From an uncultured Muribaculaceae bacterium (GTDB lineage Bacteria; Bacteroidota; Bacteroidia; Bacteroidales; Muribaculaceae): a DNA stretch of 26,476 bases. The first letter of the stretch is position 1; each line of letters starts with the position of its first letter. Below, one piece after another: positions 19,635 through 26,476 of this stretch. The notes beneath the pieces were generated by a model, which saw only the letters and a program-made list of their open reading frames with translations, was not told the origin of the DNA and did not search any database. Location of the stretch: positions 1 to 26,476 of the forward strand of contig CAJLLX010000014.1 in the NCBI GenBank assembly GCA_905207535.1, read 5' to 3'. The position numbers and the translations under genes were made by a program.

Positions 19635-22499
19635 ATGACTAAACAACTGCTGGCACTCGTCTGTGCCGTGGCATTTGCATGGTTCATCCATCCGCAAAGT
19701 GCCGTATCCCAGCTGTTTACCACTTCTCCGGCCGTGGTACAGCAATCATCGAAAGATATCAAGATCATCTTTCATGCCGACCGCTCAGGCAAAAGCGAGC
19801 TTATCAACGCCACTTCGCTCTACGCCCATATCGGTGTGACGCTCACTTCGGCGCCATCCTCCTGGGTGCATGTCAAGGGCGACTGGTCGTCAAACACCGC
19901 CGACAAAAAGTTTACTAAAATTTCAGACACCAACGACTGGCAGCTCCCTATCGGCGACCTCAAGACCTATTTCGGCCTCAAGGACGGCGAAGAGGTGGCA
20001 AAGATTGCCGTCATTGCCCGTCTGGCCACCGGAGCCGGCAGCGGCTACGGACAGACCGACGACTTTTTCATCGATGTGCAGCCCGAGGGGTTGCAGCTGA
20101 AGCTGAGCGCCGACGAGAGTCTCCCCTACGCCATCCACGGCAACAAGACGATCAATTTCTCTGCCGACTGCACCACCGCTGCCAAGATCACCATCTCGGT
20201 CAACGGCCGCAATATCGGCACCGCCAACTCGGCTACCTCGCTCAAGGCGTCGTACGATTTCACCCCCTCTTCCACCACTTACAACATTGAAGCTACCGCC
20301 GTAGCCGGCTCGCAGACCGTCAGCACCTCCATGACTGTCGACTGCCTCCCGCAGAGCGCGTCGAAAGCCTTCCAGGGCGGCACAGTGAAGCAGGGTGCCA
20401 CGGCCAACGCCAACGGCACTGTCACCTTCTGCCTCGCCGCTCCACGCAAGTCGAATGTAGTGCTCGTACCATCCTGGGACAACTACGAACTCCGCTCGGC
20501 CAATGTGATGAACTATACCGATGTGGCCGGTCAGAGATATTTCTGGGTCACCACCTCCTCGGCTCTCGAGAAGGGCAAATACCTCCCCTACTATTTTATA
20601 GTGGATGGCAGCATCTCTGTGGCCGATCCTTACGCTCATCTGGTGCTTGACCCCAATGCCGACTCGCGCATCCATGCTTCGCTCATGTCGCATCTGCCCT
20701 CTTACCCTTCCGACAAGGTGAAGGGCAACCCTGTTCTGGCCGTCTATCGCTCTGATATGGACAGCTACGACTGGAGCGACGCCACTCTCAGTTTCCGCAA
20801 TCCCGACACCCGCTCGATGACAATCTACGAGATGCTCCTCCGCGACTTCTCGGGCGACGGCTCTGACCAGAATGGCAAGATGTACGGCACTTTCTCCTCG
20901 GCTCTCGAGCATCTCGACTATGTGGCTTCGCTCGGCGTCGACGCTGTGGAGCTGATGCCGGTGATGGAGTTCAACGACAACAGCTCCTGGGGCTACAACA
21001 CCAATTTCTACATGGCTCCCGACAAGGTCTACGGCACGCCCGACGATATGAAGCGCTTTGTCGACGAATGTCACAAGCGCGGCATGGCCGTGATCCTCGA
21101 CATCGTATTCAATCAGAGCGACTGGCTCGCTCCGTGGTACCAGATGTACGGCGGCGTTGCCGACAACCCCTTCTACAATGCCACCGCCCCCCACGACTAC
21201 AGCGTGCTCAACGACTGGAATCAGGACAACCCCATCGTGCGCCGGCACTGGAAAGATGTACTCACCTACTGGCTCGAGGCTTACAAGGTCGACGGCTTCC
21301 GCTTCGACCTCGTCAAGGGTCTCGGCAGCAACTCCAGCTACGACTCAGGGACCGATGCCTACAACTCCAGCCGTGTGGCTCTGATGAAAGAACTGAACAG
21401 CTCGATGAGGGCCGTGCGCCCGGATGTGATCCACATCAACGAGCTCCTCGGCTCTGCCAAAGAGGAGAATGAAAACGCCGCCAACGGCCAGCTGGGATGG
21501 CACAAACTCTCACAGCCATGCTACGACTATGCCACCGGCAAGGGCAATTCCTCGGGCTCTATGAATGGGTTCGTGGCTTCCAACAACGGACTCACTCTCG
21601 GCACCACCGTCGACTATGCCGAAAGCCACGACGAACCCCGCGTTGCATCAAAACTGCGCACTACCAACACCTCCTCGTGCGATGCGTCGGTGGCTTACAC
21701 CACCTCTCCCAAAGCTGCCTCGGTGCGCCGCCTCGGCGCTGTGGCTGCTCAGATGCTCCTCACACCCGGCAGCAAGATGATCTGGCAATTCGGCGAGATC
21801 GCGGCCGACGACGAGCAGGGCTCCGACCTCGAAAAACTGCGTGCCATCGCTCCGAAATGGAATCAGATGTCAAGCGCCACCCGTTCGGCACTCCTCGACA
21901 ACTACCGTCAGCTCATCCATCTCCGTTCGCTCAATCCCGAACTCTTCCGTGGCGACGCTTCGGTGCAGCTCAACGGCTACAGCAATACTCTCACCTCCGC
22001 ACGCACCATCCGCATCGTGTCGACAGACAGCCGCAAGGAGATCGTAGCCTTCTTCAATCCCGCCATCTCGGGAGCGGCCCGCACCGTCAATGCGCAGGTG
22101 GCATACATCACTCCCTCCACGGCTCAGCTCGTCACCGCTTCCTACGGCGGATCCTCTACCCCCTTCACTCCGGTGCTCAATGCCGTAGGCTCCAACAATG
22201 TGAGCGTTTCGCTCCAGCCGGGCGAATGGGCAGTATTTGCCAGCGCCGATGTTTCGGGCATCGAGGGTGTGCTCCCCGACGACTCTGCTACCAATGGCAT
22301 CAGTTGCACTGTTGTTCCTTCCGCCGGAGCCATCACAATCAGCGGCGACTTCACCTCAGCCGAGATCTATACCCCCGCGGGCATGATGGTCGACCGCATC
22401 CCCTCGGCAGGTGTCGCTTCATCTGTCATAGTGGATGTAGCTCCCGGCATTTATATCGTCAGAGTTGACTCCAAGCCCTTCAAGGTAGCAGTGCCCTGA
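19635..22499 (+). CDS. Secreted GH13 alpha-amylase-family enzyme with sorting tail
   Basis: The 954-residue protein acts on alpha-glucans outside the cytoplasm. A signal peptide spans about residues 1-25. Residues 40-150 form a first beta domain (IIFHADRSGKSEL, SSWVHVKGDW). A second, Ig-like module follows to about 235, then a CBM48-like domain at about 245-340 (YYFIVDGSISVADPYAHL). The catalytic barrel runs from about 395 to 730: region I DIVFNQ (D489), region II GFRFDLVKG (nucleophile D558), region III HINELLG (acid/base E603) and region IV ESHDE (D666). All three catalytic acids are present, but region I has Gln for the usual His, and region IV has Ser for Asn. The end (AEIYTPAGMMVDR, APGIYIVRVDSKPFKVAV) is a type IX-like sorting tail. 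No Sus-type genes are adjacent. Confidence 0.92.
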   Translation: MTKQLLALVCAVAFAWFIHPQSAVSQLFTTSPAVVQQSSKDIKIIFHADRSGKSELINATSLYAHIGVTLTSAPSSWVHVKGDWSSNTADKKFTKISDTNDWQLPIGDLKTYFGLKDGEEVAKIAVIARLATGAGSGYGQTDDFFIDVQPEGLQLKLSADESLPYAIHGNKTINFSADCTTAAKITISVNGRNIGTANSATSLKASYDFTPSSTTYNIEATAVAGSQTVSTSMTVDCLPQSASKAFQGGTVKQGATANANGTVTFCLAAPRKSNVVLVPSWDNYELRSANVMNYTDVAGQRYFWVTTSSALEKGKYLPYYFIVDGSISVADPYAHLVLDPNADSRIHASLMSHLPSYPSDKVKGNPVLAVYRSDMDSYDWSDATLSFRNPDTRSMTIYEMLLRDFSGDGSDQNGKMYGTFSSALEHLDYVASLGVDAVELMPVMEFNDNSSWGYNTNFYMAPDKVYGTPDDMKRFVDECHKRGMAVILDIVFNQSDWLAPWYQMYGGVADNPFYNATAPHDYSVLNDWNQDNPIVRRHWKDVLTYWLEAYKVDGFRFDLVKGLGSNSSYDSGTDAYNSSRVALMKELNSSMRAVRPDVIHINELLGSAKEENENAANGQLGWHKLSQPCYDYATGKGNSSGSMNGFVASNNGLTLGTTVDYAESHDEPRVASKLRTTNTSSCDASVAYTTSPKAASVRRLGAVAAQMLLTPGSKMIWQFGEIAADDEQGSDLEKLRAIAPKWNQMSSATRSALLDNYRQLIHLRSLNPELFRGDASVQLNGYSNTLTSARTIRIVSTDSRKEIVAFFNPAISGAARTVNAQVAYITPSTAQLVTASYGGSSTPFTPVLNAVGSNNVSVSLQPGEWAVFASADVSGIEGVLPDDSATNGISCTVVPSAGAITISGDFTSAEIYTPAGMMVDRIPSAGVASSVIVDVAPGIYIVRVDSKPFKVAVP

Positions 22500-22528
22500 C
22501 GCTCGGGCCTCAGCCTCCGCTAAAATAC

Positions 22529-22579
22529 AATCAATCCCCGGTGCCTCTGACTGAAGCACCGGGGATTGATTTTGTTTTT
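22529..22579 (+). terminator. Intrinsic terminator of the GH13 gene
   Basis: A perfect 16-bp stem (22529-22544 with 22556-22571) and 11-base loop is followed by TTTGTTTTT. It begins 29 bases after the stop codon. Confidence 0.9.
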
Positions 22580-22687
22580 AAGAGGTTGCCTGGTAATTCT
22601 TTTTCAGCATGACCTCTTTATTTGTATTTCCAATTATAAGGGGTCGCTTTTACCGTGAACGGGCAGCGTAGAAGGAGCGCGCTCTTC

Positions 22688-23191
22688 TTAGCGGTAGTCC
22701 TTGAGCATCTCCTGGAGGCGGCGGCGTGCGAAGAAGATGCGGCTCTTCACAGTGCCGAGCGGAAGATTCATCTTCTCGGCGATCTCATTGTATTTGTAGC
22801 CTGCCACGTGCATGGAGAAGGGGATGCGGTAGCCGTCGCTGAAGGAGCTGATAGCGGCGGTGATTTCGTTGGCGGTCAGCGAACCCTCGGGGGTGTCAAG
22901 TCCGCTTTCCTGCGGGAGGTTGAGGTGGTAGAGATCCTCGGTCTGGTCAATCACTGTGGCCGAGCGCACCACTTTGCGGTAGTTGTTGATGAAGATGTTG
23001 CGCATGATGGTGAACACCCATCCCTTGAAGTTGACGTTGTCAACGTACTTGTCCTCGTTGTCGAGGGCTTTCAGTGTGGTGTCCTGAAGCAGGTCGTATG
23101 CGTCGTCGCGGTTGCTGGTAAGCATGTAAGCGAAGTTCAGAAGATTGCTCTGGAGAGTGATAAGCTTTGACTGGAAATTCTGTGTACTCAT
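22688..23191 (-). CDS. ECF-type RNA polymerase sigma factor
   Basis: The 167-residue protein has sigma region 2 at about residues 15-75 (LNFAYMLTSNRDDAYDLLQDT, FKGWVFTIMRNIFINNYRK) and region 4 at about 115-165 (YNEIAEKMNLPLGTVKSRIFFARRRLQEML). A linker of about 40 residues joins them. It redirects RNA polymerase to a set of promoters, typically stress or envelope genes. No anti-sigma or FecR gene lies on either side, so control must come from elsewhere or from expression level. A consensus housekeeping promoter precedes it. Repeated TGTAAC/GTTACA hexamers in the upstream region could be its own targets (see findings). It is divergent from the DUF4965 gene and converges with the GH13 gene. 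Confidence 0.93.
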   Translation of the reverse strand: MSTQNFQSKLITLQSNLLNFAYMLTSNRDDAYDLLQDTTLKALDNEDKYVDNVNFKGWVFTIMRNIFINNYRKVVRSATVIDQTEDLYHLNLPQESGLDTPEGSLTANEITAAISSFSDGYRIPFSMHVAGYKYNEIAEKMNLPLGTVKSRIFFARRRLQEMLKDYR

Positions 23192-23251
23192 AATCGGAAA
23201 TTAGTTGATTTGCGTTGGTAATATTTTTGTAACCGCTTTGTGATTACACTG

Positions 23252-23283
23252 CAAATATACGGCGCGTTTTATGATTCTCCAAA
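23252..23283 (-). promoter_or_regulatory. Promoter of the ECF sigma factor
   Basis: On the minus strand TTTG (23283-23280), a 20-base spacer and TATATTTG (23259-23252) match the Bacteroidetes housekeeping consensus fully. Confidence 0.75.
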
Positions 23284-23536
23284 TTATTTTACAATTATTT
23301 TTCGCAAATTTTCATATTATTTGCATGAAACTTTGCAACCACCTGATTTTCAGTGAATTATTTCAGGCAATAATTTTTACAGATGTTACATTCGTTTTAC
23401 ACCATATTCACATATTTGCTTCATGTGGCCTGTATGACCACATGTGAATTAGCACTTGTGGCCGTTTTATCACTACATTCTATACGACCCGACGTCTTTG
23501 CGCCCATCTGTTACAGCATGTCATATTTGATTATTT

Positions 23537-23554
23537 TGTAACATCTTCGTTACA
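23537..23554. promoter_or_regulatory. TGTAAC-N6-GTTACA inverted repeat
   Basis: A perfect 6-bp inverted repeat with a 6-base spacer lies about 100 bases before the DUF4965 promoter. Further hexamer copies occur at 23228-23233, 23385-23390 and 23510-23515. It may be an operator or a sigma-factor target. Confidence 0.4.
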
Positions 23555-23646
23555 TCATCACCCTTATGCGTCCCACAATGCCCTTTTGGCATCTTTCCGC
23601 CTCATTTTATCATCGCCCAAACCCTTTTTAATAGACAATTATTTGT

Positions 23647-23654
23647 TAACTTTG
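23647..23654 (+). promoter_or_regulatory. -7 box of the DUF4965 gene
   Basis: TAACTTTG is an exact match, 36 bases before the ATG at 23691. The -33 region (TTTTT near 23625) is only partly matching. Confidence 0.6.
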
Positions 23655-23690
23655 CCATATCCCATCTTTAACCATTATTCAAAATACCTG

Positions 23691-26249
23691 ATGAAGACCA
23701 ACATCCGACATCTTTTTGCCGCTGCGGCTTTCGCGGCAGTAGCATCCTCGGCGATGGTGGCGCAGACACACGCCGACTTCACGCCTTACAAACATACCGA
23801 AATCCGACTCCCCTCCGTACCCATCCTCACCAACGATCCATATTTCTCGATATGGTCTAACTACGACGAACTCAACGAGGGTCCCACACGCCACTGGTGC
23901 GAGCACGAGAAGGCCATCGAGGGTATCCTTCGTGTCGACGGCGTGCCCTATCGCTTCATGGGCACCGGACGCGACCATATCTTCGCTCCCGTGGCCGGCA
24001 TGACTGTCGACGGCGATATCTGGACCGGAAAAGTCACTCACCGCAAACAGAAAAACACCGACTGGACCGAGGCCGAGTTCGACGACTCCGCCTGGGCCAC
24101 CGAGCAGGCTGCCTGGGGTAAGAAAGGTGAGTATCCCAATGTCAACAACAGCTGGACCAATGAAAACTCCGATATCTATGTGCGCCGCGAAGTGAATCTC
24201 ACCTCCGACGATCTCCACAAAGACCTCTGGGTGAATTTTTCCCACGATGATGTGTTCGAACTTTACATCAATGGTGTGAAAGTGGTCGCCACACCCGAGA
24301 CATGGAAGCAGGGGGAGGCACATCACCTTACCAACGAGGAGAAGCTGCTCCTCCGCGGCGGCCGCAATGTCATCGCAGCCCACTGCCACAACACCCACGG
24401 GGGTGCCTACATAGATTTCGGACTGTATGAGAACCTCATGGTCAACGGATCGGAGATACAAAAAGCCGTGCAGAATTCGGTCGACGTCCTCGCTACCAGC
24501 ACATATTACAATTTCACCTGCGGACCGGTGAATCTCGACCTCATTTTCACCGCTCCTATGCTGATTGACGACCTCGACCTCATATCCACACCTATCAACT
24601 ACGTTTCCTATCAGGTGACATCCAACGACGGCCGCCGTCACGACGTGCAGTTTTACCTCTCCACTACGGCACAGCTCACCGTCAACGAGATGAACCAGCC
24701 CACACTCTCCACTACTATTAAAGAGGGCGACGTCACTTACGCCAAGGCAGGTGCCGAAGAGCAGAAAGTGCTCGGACGCTCGGGCGACCTCATTTCCATT
24801 GACTGGGGATACCTCTACATACCGGCCATCAACGGCAATGTGAGCGTGGCTTCCCCCGTGACGGCCGAATCGACCTTCGCCGCCACCGGCAAGCTCCCTG
24901 AGAATCTTCCAGGCACAGTGCGAAGCACCGGCCTCTCCTCCATGCCGGCGCTCTGTTTCGTCAACGACCTCGGCAAGGTGCGCCAGGCTTCCAGCTTCAT
25001 GCTCATCGGCTATGACGAGGTCTACGACATACAGTATATGGGCAACAACTACAAGGCCTACTATGCCCGCGACGGCAAAACCATCTTCCAGGCCTTCGAG
25101 GAACTGCGCGACGCCTATCCCTCGATCATGGAGCGCTGCCGTGCACTCGACAAAACCATCTACGACGACGCCCTCGCCGCCGGCAACCGCAAGTATGCCG
25201 ACCAGCTTTCAGGCTGCTACCGCCTAGTGATGGCTGCCCACAAACTGTTTCAGGACAACACCGGCAAAGCGCTCTATTTCTCGAAGGAGAACAAGTCGAA
25301 CGGCTGCGTCAACACCGTCGACCTCACCTATCCCGAGTGCCCGCTCTATCTCCTATATAATCCCGAACTACAGAAAGGGATGATCCTCTCCATCCTCGAC
25401 TATGCTCTCTCCGACCAGCGAAAGGGCAAAAACTGCTCCGCTCACGACCTCGGACAGTATCCTCTGGCCAACGGTCAGGTCTACGGCGACACCATGCCGC
25501 TTGAGGAGTCGGCCAACATCATCATCCTCGCCGATGCCATCTGCCGCATCACCGGCGACGCCTCCTGGCTGCTCCCCTATGCCGACACCCTCGCCACATG
25601 GGCCGAATACTGCCGCAAGGAGGGTCAGAATCCCGGCAACCAGCTCTGCACCGACGACTTCAAGGGCCCGAGCGAGCAAAATACCAACCTCTCCATCAAA
25701 GCTATCATCGCTGTGGCTGCCTACGGCAATCTCCTCCCCTCCATCGGCGGCAGCGAGGCCGATGGCGCCAAGTGGAAGGAGACTGCTTCCAAGATGGCCA
25801 AGACCTGGGAAAGCGACGCCCGCGACAAAGACCACTACCGCATGGAGTTTCACAAGCCGGGCAGCTGGAGCCAGAAGTACAACCTCGTCTGGGACAAGAT
25901 GTGGGGTCTGAACCTCTTCCCCTCTCAGGTGCTCGACAAGGAGATCAGCTTCTACCTCACCAAGCAGCAGCTTTACGGACTCCCCCTCGACAGCCGCGAC
26001 CTTCAGACCAAGAGCGACTGGATCATGTGGACCGCGGCCATGTCGCCCGACACCCCAACCTTCCTCCGCTTCTCCGACCGTCACTACGACTATATGAACG
26101 AGACACCCTCGCGCATCCCTCTGAGCGACTTCTACACCGTAGACAACGGCCGCTCATGCAACTTCAGCGCCCGCTCGGTGATCGGCGGCCTCTGGATGAA
26201 GGTGCTCATGGACCGCTACGCCCCCGCGCCTGCACTGGCCGACAACTGA
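23691..26249 (+). CDS. Secreted glutaminase-like DUF4965/DUF1793 protein
   Basis: The 852-residue protein has a signal peptide (about residues 1-24). A DUF4964-type opening, RLPSVPILTNDPYFSIWS, follows at about 39-56. A galactose-binding-like beta module is inserted at about 105-250 (DDVFELYINGVKV, RGGRNVIAAHCHNTHG). DUF5127 begins near STYYNFTCGPVNLDLIF. DUF4965 covers about 470-570 (YADQLSGCYRLVMAAHKLF). A DUF1793 alpha-toroid covers the rest, with the typical AHDLGQYPLANGQ and MPLEESANIIILA. Relatives include fungal glutaminase GtaA, but many Bacteroidetes members probably act on glycans, so activity is unsure. ATG 23691 is preferred because it gives the signal peptide and follows the promoter; the frame open to 23586 reads through that promoter. 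It is a single-gene transcript. Confidence 0.88.
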   Translation: MKTNIRHLFAAAAFAAVASSAMVAQTHADFTPYKHTEIRLPSVPILTNDPYFSIWSNYDELNEGPTRHWCEHEKAIEGILRVDGVPYRFMGTGRDHIFAPVAGMTVDGDIWTGKVTHRKQKNTDWTEAEFDDSAWATEQAAWGKKGEYPNVNNSWTNENSDIYVRREVNLTSDDLHKDLWVNFSHDDVFELYINGVKVVATPETWKQGEAHHLTNEEKLLLRGGRNVIAAHCHNTHGGAYIDFGLYENLMVNGSEIQKAVQNSVDVLATSTYYNFTCGPVNLDLIFTAPMLIDDLDLISTPINYVSYQVTSNDGRRHDVQFYLSTTAQLTVNEMNQPTLSTTIKEGDVTYAKAGAEEQKVLGRSGDLISIDWGYLYIPAINGNVSVASPVTAESTFAATGKLPENLPGTVRSTGLSSMPALCFVNDLGKVRQASSFMLIGYDEVYDIQYMGNNYKAYYARDGKTIFQAFEELRDAYPSIMERCRALDKTIYDDALAAGNRKYADQLSGCYRLVMAAHKLFQDNTGKALYFSKENKSNGCVNTVDLTYPECPLYLLYNPELQKGMILSILDYALSDQRKGKNCSAHDLGQYPLANGQVYGDTMPLEESANIIILADAICRITGDASWLLPYADTLATWAEYCRKEGQNPGNQLCTDDFKGPSEQNTNLSIKAIIAVAAYGNLLPSIGGSEADGAKWKETASKMAKTWESDARDKDHYRMEFHKPGSWSQKYNLVWDKMWGLNLFPSQVLDKEISFYLTKQQLYGLPLDSRDLQTKSDWIMWTAAMSPDTPTFLRFSDRHYDYMNETPSRIPLSDFYTVDNGRSCNFSARSVIGGLWMKVLMDRYAPAPALADN

Positions 26250-26366
26250 TGCGCGCACTTCTATTATAATTACAATTACAGACGTCAATATACCTACGTC
26301 TATAATCCACCTACGAATATCTGACAGCGGGAGCACCGCCCCCGGTTCTCCCATACCATCATAAGC

Positions 26367-26404
26367 AAATCCCGGCACGCCTCACCGCAGGTGTGCCGGG
26401 ATTT
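26367..26404 (+). terminator. Probable terminator of the DUF4965 gene
   Basis: Arms of 16 bp with one G-T pair (26367-26382 and 26389-26404) enclose a 6-base loop. The run after it (GTGCATAATAAAT) is not T-rich on the plus strand, so efficiency is uncertain. The remaining bases to 26476 show no gene. Confidence 0.6.
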
Positions 26405-26476
26405 GTGCATAATAAATATGCATGCCTAAAGTCAAAGTCGAAACGCAATTATCCCCCGCGCGTAAGCCCTCCCATT

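Larger units (their letters stand above)
23192..23690. other. Divergent control region between sigma factor and DUF4965 genes
   Basis: These 499 AT-rich bases carry the sigma-factor promoter (23252-23283) and the DUF4965 promoter (23647-23654). A 7-bp inverted repeat, CATGTGG/CCACATG, lies at 23422-23444. TGTAAC occurs five times counting both strands, including a perfect inverted pair at 23537-23554. ATGCC/GGCAT forms a small stem near 23579-23592. No gene is seen. The length is unusual for this compact window and suggests regulation. Confidence 0.6.

Noticed and set aside
19923..21248. 441-residue open frame opposite the GH13 gene
   Set aside because: It is rich in Val, Gly, His and Ala with no domain text, and is antisense to a clear enzyme with all catalytic motifs. 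High-GC codon use on the sense strand explains it.

Overview
The window looks like chromosomal DNA from a gut Bacteroidales bacterium, most likely a Muribaculaceae relative. Several features point there. Coding DNA is GC-rich while intergenic DNA is AT-rich. Promoters match the Bacteroidetes housekeeping pattern TTTG-N19/20-TAnnTTTG in front of many genes. Shine-Dalgarno sequences are mostly weak. Recognisable genes include an RprX/RprY-type two-component pair, Rho with a very long disordered insert, DUF3943, a glutaminase-like DUF4965 protein, and secreted proteins with type IX-secretion-like C-terminal tails. It reads as ordinary core chromosome with some decay. I see no prophage, integrase, transposase, CRISPR array or conjugation gene.

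Layout. 1-1065: outer-membrane-type DUF3943 protein, overlapping tail to tail with the next operon. 1027-3786 (minus): ThiE-like barrel, kdsB (CMP-Kdo synthetase) and an inactive-looking M16 peptidase homologue. 3823-6697: long leader, rho and its hairpin terminator. 6698-7433: structured, repeat-rich DNA around a tRNA-Phe(GAA) with its own promoter and terminator; it includes a perfect 40-bp palindrome and two more inverted repeats. 7434-9903: membrane acyltransferase facing a WYL regulator/DEDDh exonuclease pair. 10017-10373 (minus): an rtcB (RNA ligase) remnant with a large internal deletion and an amber stop. 10518-12507: zinc alcohol dehydrogenase, MmcQ/YjbR protein and AlaX-like tRNA-editing domain. 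12617-15009 (minus): rprX-rprY. 15340-19419 (minus): GT2 glycosyltransferase, phosphoribosyltransferase, HAD phosphatase and secreted DUF5005-like protein, tightly packed. 19635-22499: secreted GH13 enzyme. 22688-23191 (minus): ECF sigma factor without an adjacent anti-sigma gene. 23691-26249: secreted DUF4965/DUF1793 protein.

How the genes fit together. Envelope and glycan functions dominate: Kdo activation, acyl transfer, glycosyl transfer, secreted carbohydrate enzymes and an outer-membrane barrel. The most suggestive group is GT2-PRT-HAD. These genes overlap by 4 bp and 34 bp and could form a phosphoribosyl-transfer/dephosphorylation route to a ribosylated glycan, though purine salvage is an alternative for the PRT. 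The clearest anomaly is the rtcB remnant, which keeps its reading frame across the deletion but has lost the catalytic core. Everything here was read by eye; no database search was run.
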